From an uncultured beta proteobacterium (GTDB taxonomy: Bacteria; Pseudomonadota; Gammaproteobacteria; Burkholderiales; Burkholderiaceae_C), in the NCBI GenBank assembly GCA_903869595.1, contig CAIPZV010000002.1, positions 40,004-104,003 of the forward strand: a stretch of 64,000 bases of DNA, read 5' to 3'. Position 1 is the stretch's first letter; every line of letters begins with the position of its first letter. A program made the position numbers and the translations under genes. Positions 8,981-17,358 of this stretch are shown in pieces. Under the pieces are notes generated by a model. It saw only the letters and a list, made by a program, of their open reading frames with translations, was not told the DNA's origin and made no database searches.

Positions 8981-8992
8981 ATCTTATAAGAT
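8981..8992. promoter_or_regulatory. Candidate operator/-10 palindrome upstream of the acyl-CoA carboxylase operon
   Basis: ATCTTATAAGAT is a perfect 12-bp palindrome about 60 bp before the start codon of the carboxylase beta gene, inside the 241-bp divergent intergenic region (8812-9052). It contains TATAAG, which could itself act as a -10 box. A repressor binding here would block the rightward promoter. No regulator gene is adjacent, so the protein that would bind is unknown. Confidence 0.35.
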
Positions 8993-9052
8993 GCATTCAA
9001 ACAGCGCCTGCGGCCAGCGGCCCAGCGCCCACACATAACGAGGAGTTCGGAC

Positions 9053-10678
9053 ATGCCCGTGATAGAGAGCCAGGTCGATACGCTTGGCGAGGCCTTTGAG
9101 CGCAACCGCGCAGACATGCTCAAAGCCCTGGCCGGAGTGCGCGCCGTAGAGGACAAGGTGCGCGCCACCGAGGCCGAAAAGCAGCCCAAGTTCCACAAGC
9201 GCGGCCAGCTGATGCCGCGCGAGCGGGTGAACCTGCTGCTGGACCGAGGCACGCCTTTTCTAGAAATCTCTACCCTGGCCGGTTACAAGCAGCACGACGA
9301 CAAAGACGGCTCGCTGGCCGGGGGCAATAGTATTTGCGGCATCGGCTATGTGTGTGGCGTGCGCACTATGGTGACGGCGTCCAACAGCGCCATCAAAGGC
9401 GGCACCATCACGCCTTGGGGCTTGCGCAAAAGCCTGCGCATGCAAGACATTGCCATGAAGCAAAAGCTGCCCATCGTCAGCCTGCTGGAATCAGGCGGCG
9501 CCAATTTACTGTACCAGGCCGAAATCTTTATCGACGGTGGCACCACCTTTGCCAACCAGGCCATGCTGTCGGCAGCGGGCGTGCCGCAAATTACCGTGGT
9601 GCATGGGTCTAGTACGGCGGGCGGCGCTTATGTGCCAGGTTTGTCGGACTACAGCATCATGGTGCGCAAAAACGCCAAGGTGTTTTTGGCCGGGCCGCCG
9701 CTGCTCAAAGCGGCCACCGGCGAGGTGGCGGGCGACGAGGAACTGGGCGGTGCTGAGATGCATGCGCAGGTGACCGGCACCGCCGAGTTTTTGGCCGAGA
9801 GCGATGGCGACGGCATCCGCCTGGCGCGCGAGGTGATGGCCAGCCTGGACTGGAATAAGCACCGCCCGCAGTTTGCCGACGCGCCGGTGCAAGCACCGCT
9901 CTACAGCCCGGACGAACTCTGCGGCGTGGTGCCCGTGGACTACCGCCAGCCTTACGACTGCCGCGAAGTGATCGCCCGTATCGTCGATGGCAGCGAGTTT
10001 TTAGACTTTAAAAGCGAATACGACAACCAAACCATTTGCGGGCGGGCGCGCATCCACGGCATGCAAGTGGGCATCTTGGGCAACAACGGCCCGATTACCG
10101 CCAAAGGCGCGACCAAGGCCGGGCAGTTCATCCAGCTATGCGACCAGGCCGATATTCCGCTGGTGTTTTTGATGAACACCACCGGCTACATGGTGGGCAC
10201 CGAAAGCGAGCAAGGCGGCATCGTCAAACACGGCAGCAAGATGATTCAGGCCGTGGCCAATGTGCGCGTGCCGCGTATTACGGTGGTGATTGGCGCTTCC
10301 TTTGGCGCGGGTAATTACGGCATGTCCGGGCGGGGTTTTCGGCCGGACTTTATTTTTGCCTGGCCCAATGCGCGCACTGCCGTCATGGGCGGCGAACAAG
10401 CGGCCAAAGTGCTGTCCATCGTCAACCGCGAAAAAATCTTAAAAGAAGGCCGCGAACCGACTGCCGACGAGGAAAGCAAATTTGCCTTTATGGAAGGCGC
10501 CGTAATCCACCAGTTTGACCGCGACTCGCAAGCGCTGTCGGGCACCTCGCGCTTGTACGACGACGGCCTGATAGACCCGCGCGACACCCGCCGCGTACTC
10601 GCCATGACCCTGTCCATTTGCCGCGAAGGCCGCACCCGCCCGCTCAAGCCCAACAGCTTTGGCGTGGCGCGTTTTTAA
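9053..10678 (+). CDS. Acyl-CoA carboxylase, carboxyltransferase (beta) subunit, MCC/geranyl-CoA carboxylase type
   Basis: A 541-residue carboxyltransferase that moves the carboxyl group from biotin to an acyl-CoA. Both halves of the crotonase-like fold are present: the N-half (GGANLLYQAEIF, STAGGAYVPGLSDY) and the C-half (IPLVFLMNTTGYMVG, SFGAGNYGMSGRGF). This pattern is typical of methylcrotonyl-CoA and geranyl-CoA carboxylases rather than propionyl-CoA carboxylase. It starts at ATG 9053 with GAGGAG upstream and is followed 88 nt later by the biotin carboxylase subunit. Leucine/isovalerate or acyclic terpene degradation are the two candidate pathways. The usual MCC partners (HMG-CoA lyase, isovaleryl-CoA dehydrogenase as such) are not recognised nearby. 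Confidence 0.88.
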   Translation: MPVIESQVDTLGEAFERNRADMLKALAGVRAVEDKVRATEAEKQPKFHKRGQLMPRERVNLLLDRGTPFLEISTLAGYKQHDDKDGSLAGGNSICGIGYVCGVRTMVTASNSAIKGGTITPWGLRKSLRMQDIAMKQKLPIVSLLESGGANLLYQAEIFIDGGTTFANQAMLSAAGVPQITVVHGSSTAGGAYVPGLSDYSIMVRKNAKVFLAGPPLLKAATGEVAGDEELGGAEMHAQVTGTAEFLAESDGDGIRLAREVMASLDWNKHRPQFADAPVQAPLYSPDELCGVVPVDYRQPYDCREVIARIVDGSEFLDFKSEYDNQTICGRARIHGMQVGILGNNGPITAKGATKAGQFIQLCDQADIPLVFLMNTTGYMVGTESEQGGIVKHGSKMIQAVANVRVPRITVVIGASFGAGNYGMSGRGFRPDFIFAWPNARTAVMGGEQAAKVLSIVNREKILKEGREPTADEESKFAFMEGAVIHQFDRDSQALSGTSRLYDDGLIDPRDTRRVLAMTLSICREGRTRPLKPNSFGVARF

Positions 10679-10766
10679 ATGTGCGCGCAAACCATGACAC
10701 ACCCCAACACAAGCCCTGCCCTGCGCCACGCGCACAAGGCCTCTCGTTTTGCAACAGGAGCAGCGC

Positions 10767-12779
10767 ATGCTGTTTGACAAAGTATTGATAGCCAACCGGG
10801 GCGAGATCGCGGTGCGCATCATCCGTGGGTGCCAGCGCATGGGCTACCGCACGGTGGCGGTGTATTCCGAAGCGGACCGCGACGCGCCGCACGTGGCCCT
10901 GGCCGACGAGGCGATTTGCATAGGCCAAGCGCCAGCGCAGGAATCGTATCTATCCATCGACAAATTAATTGCCGCAGCACAAAGCAGCGGCGCGGGCGCC
11001 ATCCACCCCGGCTATGGCTTTCTGTCCGAGCGCGCAGCGTTTGCCCAAGCGGTGCAAGACGCCGGCTTGGTGTTTATCGGCCCAGACCCGCAGGCCATCG
11101 AGGCCATGGGCAACAAGAGCGCCTCCAAAATCCGCATGCTGGCGGCGGGCGTGCCCTGCGTGCCGGGCTACCAGGGCGATGACCAAAGCGACGACACATT
11201 GGTGGCCGAGGCGCAACAAGTGGGTCTGCCGGTGATGGTGAAAGCCGCAGCAGGCGGCGGCGGGCGCGGTATGCGTTTGGTGCACGATGCGCAAGATTTG
11301 TTGGCCGCCATCCAGTCCGCCCGCAGTGAAGCGAGCAATGCTTTTGGCGACGGGCAGCTGCTGATTGAAAAAGCCGTGTTGCATGCGCGGCATGTGGAGA
11401 TTCAGGTCTTTGGCGATCGGCACGGTAATGTGGTGCATATTGGCGAGCGCGATTGCTCGGTGCAGCGGCGCAACCAAAAAGTGGTGGAGGAAGCGCCCAG
11501 CCCGGCGGTGGACGAAGATTTGCGCGCACGCATGGGCGCCGCCGCCGTAGCCGCAGCGCGGGCAGTGCACTACGTGGGCGCGGGCACGGTGGAATTTATG
11601 CTGGCGCAAGACGGCAGCTTTTACTTTCTGGAGATGAACACGCGCTTGCAAGTAGAGCACCCGGTCACCGAAATTGTGTATGACCTGGACTTGGTGGAAT
11701 GGCAATTGCGCGTGGCCCAGGACGAGGCGCTGCCGCTGGCGCAAGAGGCCATCAACGCACGACGCAAGGGCTGGGCGATGGAGGTGCGTTTGTGCACCGA
11801 AGACCCGGCCAATAACTTTCTGCCGCAAACCGGCCCGCTGCTGGCTTGGCATGCGCCGCAAGGCGCAGGCATGCGTACCGACCACGGCCTGCGCCAAGGC
11901 GGCGTGGTCTCGCCCTATTACGACTCGATGCAAGCCAAGCTGATTGCCAGTGGCGACACACGCGAGCAGGCCTGCCGCACGCTCTTGCACATGCTGGACC
12001 ACACGGTGCTGCTGGGCGTGACCAGCAACCGCGACTACCTGCGCCAGATCATTGCGCACCCGGTGTTTGCGGCGGGCGATTTTTCCACCAGCTTTATTGC
12101 TGAACACCTGAGCCCCGAAAGCTTTGCCGCCAGCCGCGTACCCACTGCGCTGCATAGTGCGCTGGCCGCCGTGCTTATTTACCGTAGCCAAGCGCTGGCT
12201 TTGCAGGCCGATGCCGGGCTGGATGTCGAACTGCTGGAGTGGCAAAGCTCGGCCCCGGCGCACGTGCCGCTGCTGCTGCAATGCGGCGAGCGCAAGCTGC
12301 GCGTCACCGTGGCCGCGCTGGGCCGGGGCGCTTACCGCCTGCAATTAGACGGGCAAACGCTGGACCTGGAAATTGTGTCTATGCAAGCGCCCACACTGCG
12401 CTTTATGCACCAAGGCCTGGACGCCCAGGCCGACTATGCGCTGGCGGGGAATATGGTGCATTTGTCACACGCCGGCCTGACCCTGAGCTACAACGACACC
12501 ACGCTCGCCCCGGCCAGCAAAGACGCCGCAGGCAGCGACGGGCGCATGCTGGCGCCTATGGACGGCAAGATTTTGAAAGTGCTGGTGCAGCCCGGCGACA
12601 CGATTAGCAAAGGCCAAACCCTGGCAGTTTTAGAGGCCATGAAAATGGAATTTGCCATCAGCAGCGGCGTGGACAGCAGCGTGACCGCCGTGGCCTGCCA
12701 AGTGGGGCAACAAGTGAAAGCACGCCAGTTGCTAATCAGCCTGGCACCCACGCAAACCAAACAAGGAACACCGGCATGA
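10767..12779 (+). CDS. Acyl-CoA carboxylase, biotin carboxylase/BCCP (alpha) subunit
   Basis: About 670 residues from ATG 10767 (CAGGAG 8 nt upstream; an in-frame TTG at 10749 is less likely). The biotin carboxylase domain has the N-terminal KVLIANRGEIAVRII motif, an ATP-grasp glycine loop (KAAAGGGGRGMR) and EMNTRLQVEHPVTE. The C-terminal biotinyl domain carries the lysine in LEAMKMEF. The middle BT-like region is that of the MCC/GCC alpha subunits. It carboxylates its own biotin with ATP and bicarbonate and passes the carboxyl group to the beta subunit encoded upstream. Its stop overlaps the GST gene by ATGA. Confidence 0.92.
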   Translation: MLFDKVLIANRGEIAVRIIRGCQRMGYRTVAVYSEADRDAPHVALADEAICIGQAPAQESYLSIDKLIAAAQSSGAGAIHPGYGFLSERAAFAQAVQDAGLVFIGPDPQAIEAMGNKSASKIRMLAAGVPCVPGYQGDDQSDDTLVAEAQQVGLPVMVKAAAGGGGRGMRLVHDAQDLLAAIQSARSEASNAFGDGQLLIEKAVLHARHVEIQVFGDRHGNVVHIGERDCSVQRRNQKVVEEAPSPAVDEDLRARMGAAAVAAARAVHYVGAGTVEFMLAQDGSFYFLEMNTRLQVEHPVTEIVYDLDLVEWQLRVAQDEALPLAQEAINARRKGWAMEVRLCTEDPANNFLPQTGPLLAWHAPQGAGMRTDHGLRQGGVVSPYYDSMQAKLIASGDTREQACRTLLHMLDHTVLLGVTSNRDYLRQIIAHPVFAAGDFSTSFIAEHLSPESFAASRVPTALHSALAAVLIYRSQALALQADAGLDVELLEWQSSAPAHVPLLLQCGERKLRVTVAALGRGAYRLQLDGQTLDLEIVSMQAPTLRFMHQGLDAQADYALAGNMVHLSHAGLTLSYNDTTLAPASKDAAGSDGRMLAPMDGKILKVLVQPGDTISKGQTLAVLEAMKMEFAISSGVDSSVTAVACQVGQQVKARQLLISLAPTQTKQGTPA

Positions 12780-13393
12780 AGCTCTACCACTGCGTCGATG
12801 CGCGCTCGCTACGCCCCTTGTGGGCATTAGAAGAAATGGGCTTGCCCTACGAGCTGGAAGTGCTGCCCTTCCCGCCGCGCGTGTTCAAGAAAGACTACCT
12901 GGGCGTGAACCCGCTGGGCACGATTCCCTACTTGGTCGATGGCGATACGCACATGACCGAGTCCAGCGGAATCTGCCACTATTTGGTGGAGCGCTATGGC
13001 AAGCACGAGTTTGGCCTCAAGCCCGATCACCCGGAATACGGCAGCTATACGAACTGGCTGTTTCATAGCGACGCCACCCTCACCTTTCCGCAAACCGTGG
13101 CGCTTCGCTACGGCATCATGGAGCCGCCGCCGCGCAAGCTGCCGCAAGCGGTGGAAGACTACAAAAAATGGTATTTGGCGCGCTTGCGCATGCTCACGGC
13201 GCATTTGCAAGACCGCGAATTTTTGTGCGATGGGCGCTTCACCATCGCCGATATTTGTATTGGCTATGCGCTGTTTTTAGGCACCACGCCCGGCCTGGAC
13301 ATGGGCGCGCAGTACGCGCCGCATGTGCAGGACTATTTAGCCCGCTTGCTGGCGCGTCCGGCGCTGCTAAGGGCGCGGGCTTTGGGAGCTTAG
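12776..13393 (+). CDS. Glutathione S-transferase family protein
   Basis: A 205-residue protein with an N-terminal thioredoxin-like GST domain: LYHCVDARSLRPLWALEEMG, the cis-Pro segment NPLGTIPYLVDGD, and TESSGICHYL that binds the gamma-glutamyl group. The C-terminal helical domain includes FTIADICIGYAL. It is translationally coupled to the carboxylase alpha gene (ATGA overlap). GSTs in catabolic operons can act in ring or CoA-ester isomerisation or in detoxifying reactive intermediates; which applies here is unknown. An 88-bp gap separates it from the acyl-CoA dehydrogenase. Confidence 0.88.
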   Translation: MKLYHCVDARSLRPLWALEEMGLPYELEVLPFPPRVFKKDYLGVNPLGTIPYLVDGDTHMTESSGICHYLVERYGKHEFGLKPDHPEYGSYTNWLFHSDATLTFPQTVALRYGIMEPPPRKLPQAVEDYKKWYLARLRMLTAHLQDREFLCDGRFTIADICIGYALFLGTTPGLDMGAQYAPHVQDYLARLLARPALLRARALGA

Positions 13394-13481
13394 GTTTGTT
13401 TTATTTCGCTTAATTCCGCTTAAGTGAACACGACTCCGATTGATTGAAATACTCTGATGGACCTGAAATTAGGACACCCGC

Positions 13482-14633
13482 ATGAACCCCGTGGACCCAG
13501 CCGAAACTGAATTAATGCTTGAGCAGGTGCGCCGCTTTGCGCAGACCGAAGTAGCGCCGCACCTGGAGGACTGGGAAGCGGCAGGCGAATTTCCGCGCAG
13601 CATGTACAAGCGCTGGGCCGACTTGGGATGGTTGGCCATGGGCTACCCGGAAGAACTAGGCGGCATTGCCGCGCCTTGGACGCTGCGCAATGCCTTTGGC
13701 GTGGCGGCAGCGCGCTACACCGGCAGCGGTGGCTTATTAGCCAGCTTGGGCAGCAACAGCATCGGCCTGCCACCCATCATCAATTACGGCAGCGCTGCCT
13801 TAAAGCAAGCCATCGTGCCGTCGGTATTGGCGGGCGACAAAATTGCGGCACTGGGCATTACCGAGCCTGGCGGCGGCTCAGACGTGGCCAATTTGCGCAC
13901 CACGGCACGCCGCGAGGGCGACCACTACATCATCAACGGCGAAAAAACCTTTATCACCTCGGGCATGCGCTTTGACTGGATCAGCCTGGCGGTGCGCACC
14001 GATGCGGACAACAAAGGCGCAGGTGGTATTTCGATGATTGCAGTGCCGGGCGATGCGCCTGGCATAACGCGCACCAAGCTGCACAAAATGGGCTGGCATT
14101 GCTCGGACACCGCTAGCCTGCACTTTGACAATGTGCGCGTGCCGGTTGCCAACTTGTTGGGTGAGGAAAACAAGGGCTTCAAAATTATCATGACCAATTT
14201 CAATGGCGAGCGCTTGGGCATGTCGGCCACCGCCATCGGCATGGCCGAGGCTTGCTATGACGAAGCGCTGGCCTGGGCGCGCGAGCGCAAGACCTTTGGC
14301 CAGCCGCTCACCAGCCACCAGGTGCTGCGCCACAAACTGGTCGATATGCGCATGCGCATCGAAGCCAGCCGCGCTTGGCTGGATAAGCTGTCGGTGCAAG
14401 CTGATGCCGGCCAGACCGGTGCCGCCTGGGTGGCCGAAGTCTGCATGCTGAAAAACCAGTCCACCCAAACCATGCAGTTTTGCGCCGACCAGGGCGTGCA
14501 GATTTTGGGCGGCATGGGCTATATGCGCGGCAGTGCCTGCGAACGTATTTACCGCGAAGTGAAAGTCATGACGATTGGCGGCGGCGCAGAAGAAATCATG
14601 AAAGAACTGGCGGCGCGGCAATTGGATATTTAA
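13482..14633 (+). CDS. Acyl-CoA dehydrogenase
   Basis: A 383-residue FAD enzyme introducing a C2-C3 double bond into an acyl-CoA thioester. It has the FAD/substrate signature ALGITEPGGGSDVANLRTTA, the middle-domain motif EKTFITSGMRFDW, and a C-terminal RIYREVKVMTIGGGAEEIM segment typical of short/branched-chain members. Length is normal. Start ATG 13482 follows AGGACACCCGC, a weak ribosome site. It lies between the GST and the BKACE genes on the same strand. Substrate is unknown; a branched or terpenoid acyl-CoA would fit the neighbouring carboxylase. Confidence 0.92.
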   Translation: MNPVDPAETELMLEQVRRFAQTEVAPHLEDWEAAGEFPRSMYKRWADLGWLAMGYPEELGGIAAPWTLRNAFGVAAARYTGSGGLLASLGSNSIGLPPIINYGSAALKQAIVPSVLAGDKIAALGITEPGGGSDVANLRTTARREGDHYIINGEKTFITSGMRFDWISLAVRTDADNKGAGGISMIAVPGDAPGITRTKLHKMGWHCSDTASLHFDNVRVPVANLLGEENKGFKIIMTNFNGERLGMSATAIGMAEACYDEALAWARERKTFGQPLTSHQVLRHKLVDMRMRIEASRAWLDKLSVQADAGQTGAAWVAEVCMLKNQSTQTMQFCADQGVQILGGMGYMRGSACERIYREVKVMTIGGGAEEIMKELAARQLDI

Positions 14634-14731
14634 GGGCGCATGCCGCCAGTTACCGATCACGTATTGCACTACACGCAAAACCCTCACCCTAAAAGCTGCA
14701 AGTAACACCCGCTACCGAGAACGACCATCCT

Positions 14732-15598
14732 ATGGAAAAAGCCATACTCACTTGCGCGCTGACCGGCGTGCTGACCGACCCGAAGCAACACCCGGTGCCC
14801 GTCACGCCCGCGCAAATGGCCTCAGAGGCCAAAGCCGCGTTTGAAGCCGGTGCATCCATCATGCATGTGCATATCCGCCGCCAGGAAGAGGGCATGGGCC
14901 ACATGCCTTCATGGGACCCGGACGTGGTCTGGGAAGTGACCGAAGCGATACGCGCCGCATGCCCCGGCGTCATCATCAACCTAACCACCGGCGTAGTGGG
15001 CAAAGACATTGCCGGGCCGCTGGCCTGCATACGCCGCGTGCGGCCCGAAATCGCGGCGTGCAACGCCGGTACGCTGAACTACTTAAAGATACGTTCCGAT
15101 GGCCGCTGGGCTTGGCCGCCCATGGTGTTTGACAACCCGGTGGACAAGGTAAAAGCCTTTTTAGACGTGATGCACGAGACCGGCACCATGCCCGAGTTTG
15201 AATGCTTTGACGTGGGCATTGTGCGCTCGGTGGCGATGTTCAAAAAAGCCGGTATGACGGACCACCTGGACTACAACTTTGTGATGGGTGTCGATTCGGG
15301 CATGCCTGCAGATGCTGAATTGCTAGCCTGGCTGTGCAAGCAGATCGAACCCGGTGTGACCTGGCAAAGCACCTTGATTGGCCGCCAGGAAATCTGGCCG
15401 GTGCACCAGGCCACTGCCGATTTGGGCGGCATGCTGCGCACCGGCTTGGAAGACACGTTCTACCTGCCCGATGGTTCACGCGCCAGTGGCAATGGCGCGT
15501 TGATAGAGGCCCTGGTCCGCTGCGCCCGCAATGCCGGCCGCGACATCGCCTCCCCCGCCGAAGCCCGCGCCCGCTTAGGGCTGCGCGCCGCTGCATAA
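14732..15598 (+). CDS. BKACE family enzyme (beta-keto acid cleavage, DUF849)
   Basis: A 288-residue TIM barrel of the 3-keto-5-aminohexanoate cleavage enzyme family. These enzymes condense a beta-keto acid with acetyl-CoA and release acetoacetate plus a new acyl-CoA, using a divalent metal. Visible family features are the N-terminal ILTCALTGVLT strand, the metal-binding MHVHIRRQEEG (HxH), NLTTGVVG, ECFDVG and FVMGVDSGMPAD segments. Placed between two acyl-CoA dehydrogenases, it may funnel the carbon skeleton released by this operon into CoA esters. The substrate class cannot be read from the sequence. Confidence 0.88.
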   Translation: MEKAILTCALTGVLTDPKQHPVPVTPAQMASEAKAAFEAGASIMHVHIRRQEEGMGHMPSWDPDVVWEVTEAIRAACPGVIINLTTGVVGKDIAGPLACIRRVRPEIAACNAGTLNYLKIRSDGRWAWPPMVFDNPVDKVKAFLDVMHETGTMPEFECFDVGIVRSVAMFKKAGMTDHLDYNFVMGVDSGMPADAELLAWLCKQIEPGVTWQSTLIGRQEIWPVHQATADLGGMLRTGLEDTFYLPDGSRASGNGALIEALVRCARNAGRDIASPAEARARLGLRAAA

Positions 15599-15656
15599 GC
15601 CAGGTCATCCCGTCATTTTTTGAATTCACTTTCCACGCAATAAGCCCGGAGAAAAA

Positions 15657-16838
15657 ATGCAATTCACGCACGAACACCGCGAAGTCCAGAAAACCTTGAA
15701 GCGCCTGATTGATGAAGACATCAACCCCCATGTGGATGAATGGGAAGAGGCCGGAATTTTTCCTGCGCATGAGGTATTTAAAAAGCTGGGTAATTTAGGC
15801 CTCTTGGGCCTGACCAAGCCCGAAGCCTATGGCGGCGCGGGCTTGGACTACAGCTACAGCCTAGCCATGGCCGAAACCCTGGGCCATATCCATTGCGGTG
15901 GCGTGCCCATGGCCATCGGCGTGCAAACCGATATGTGCAGCCCGGCCCTGGCGCGCTTTGGCAGCCCCGAACTTTGCGCCGAGTTTTTGGTTCCCGCCAT
16001 TGCGGGCGATATGGTGGGCTGCATCGGCGTTTCCGAGCCGGGTGCGGGCAGCGATGTATCGGCCATCAAAAGCCATGCGCGCAAAGATGGCGACGACTAC
16101 ATTATTAGCGGCCAAAAAATGTGGATTACCAACAGCCTGCAAGCGGACTGGATGTGCATGTTAGTCAACACCGGCGAAGGCCCGGCGCATAAAAACAAAA
16201 GCTTGGTGATGGTGCCTATGCGCGAAGGGCGCGGTGGCAAGCTGACGCCGGGCATTGAAGTGGCGAAAAAAATCCGTAAGATCGGCATGAACAGCAGCGA
16301 CACCGGCCTGATTTATTTTGACGAAGTGCGCGTGCCCCAGCGCAACCGAATTGGCGGCGAAGGCCAGGGATTCATCTACCAGATGCAGCAGTTCCAGGAA
16401 GAACGCCTGTGGGCAGCAGCCAGCACCTTGCAAGGCCTGAACAATTGCATTGAAGACACGATTGCCTACGCCCAAGAGCGCAAACTCTTTGGCGCCACGC
16501 TAGCCGATCAGCAATGGGTGCAGTTCAAATTGGCCGAGATGAAAACCGATGTGGAAGCCCTGCGTGCCCTCACCTACCGCGCTTGCGAGTTGTATGTGCA
16601 AGGCCAGGACGTAACCGAGTTGGCCAGCATGGCCAAGCTGATGGCCGGGCGCCTGAACCGCAGCGTCATCGACGGCTGTTTGCAGTTCTGGGGCGGCATG
16701 GGTTATTCCTACGAAACCCGCATTTCTCGCGCCTACCGCGACGGGCGCCTGGGCTCTATCGGCGGCGGTGCGGACGAGGTGATGCTGGGTATCTTGTCCA
16801 AAATTATGGGCGTTGCGAAGCGGCCACCCAAGCAGTGA
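15657..16838 (+). CDS. Acyl-CoA dehydrogenase (second, citronellyl/long-chain type)
   Basis: A 393-residue acyl-CoA dehydrogenase paralogous to the one at 13482 but of a different subgroup. Motifs: GCIGVSEPGAGSDVSAIKS, GQKMWITNSLQADW, and GRLGSIGGGADEVML near the C-terminus. AGAAAAA-like upstream sequence (GGAGAAAAA) serves as ribosome site. The subgroup with RDGRLGSIGGGADE includes AtuD-like citronellyl-CoA dehydrogenases; together with an MCC/GCC-type carboxylase this would fit acyclic terpene or branched-chain fatty acid breakdown. The assignment to citronellyl-CoA is inference. Confidence 0.9.
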   Translation: MQFTHEHREVQKTLKRLIDEDINPHVDEWEEAGIFPAHEVFKKLGNLGLLGLTKPEAYGGAGLDYSYSLAMAETLGHIHCGGVPMAIGVQTDMCSPALARFGSPELCAEFLVPAIAGDMVGCIGVSEPGAGSDVSAIKSHARKDGDDYIISGQKMWITNSLQADWMCMLVNTGEGPAHKNKSLVMVPMREGRGGKLTPGIEVAKKIRKIGMNSSDTGLIYFDEVRVPQRNRIGGEGQGFIYQMQQFQEERLWAAASTLQGLNNCIEDTIAYAQERKLFGATLADQQWVQFKLAEMKTDVEALRALTYRACELYVQGQDVTELASMAKLMAGRLNRSVIDGCLQFWGGMGYSYETRISRAYRDGRLGSIGGGADEVMLGILSKIMGVAKRPPKQ

Positions 16839-17299
16839 AAACCTTTAAAGCGCTGATTCAACAAGGGGCTGTGTTTGCAGCCCTGTCCTGCGGCCTGTGC
16901 GGTGCGGCACAGGCCACCGAATGGAAACTGATTACCACCAGCAGCGACCTCAGCAAAACGACCTATTGGTACGTGGACCCGACCAGCATCGTGGTGCAAT
17001 CCAATATGCTGCAAGCCCGCTTGCGTACCGCCTGGTCCACCATGCAATACGGACCGAACAACACCGGCTACCAGTCCACCACCTACCTCAACTTTATCGA
17101 CTGCGAGCGCCGCACTATTGCGTTTACCGGCAATACGTATTTCAGCGATATGGAGTCCACCAGTGAGCCGGTGTACCAGGAAGACGCCAAGCCGGTACAG
17201 ACCCTGCGCTTTAGCGCGGTGCGGCCTGGCACGCCAGGCGAGATACGCATTAACTATCTGTGCCAGTCGCATGGCACCTCGTCGAACAAGGTGATTTAA
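16835..17299 (+). CDS. Small secreted protein resembling surface-adhesin E domain
   Basis: 154 residues from GTG 16835, which overlaps the TGA of the acyl-CoA dehydrogenase gene (GTGA). The start was chosen because a signal peptide (FKALIQQGAVFAALSCGLCGAAQA) follows at once. The mature part has the WKLI...YWYVDPTSIV opening and a central FIDCERRTIAFTGNTYF segment seen in the adhesin-E-like family of small periplasmic/outer-surface beta proteins. Two Cys (DCERR and YLCQSH) may form a disulphide. Last gene of the + strand operon; its link with acyl-CoA catabolism is unclear. Downstream a 6-bp GC stem (17320-17338) could end transcription. Confidence 0.7.
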   Translation: MKTFKALIQQGAVFAALSCGLCGAAQATEWKLITTSSDLSKTTYWYVDPTSIVVQSNMLQARLRTAWSTMQYGPNNTGYQSTTYLNFIDCERRTIAFTGNTYFSDMESTSEPVYQEDAKPVQTLRFSAVRPGTPGEIRINYLCQSHGTSSNKVI

Positions 17300-17358
17300 G
17301 CTCTATTCAAAACAGGGCTGCAGCGACGCTTGCGCTGCTGGCAGTAACTGGGTTTGCT

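Noticed and set aside
10965..12344. A 459-codon minus-strand frame opposite the biotin carboxylase gene
   Set aside because: Antisense to conserved ATP-grasp and biotin carboxylase motifs; no own motif or ribosome site.
17320..17338. 6-bp GC stem between the adhesin-E-like gene and the E1 gene
   Set aside because: Plausible place for a terminator, but no T tract and a stem this short occurs often by chance in GC-rich DNA.
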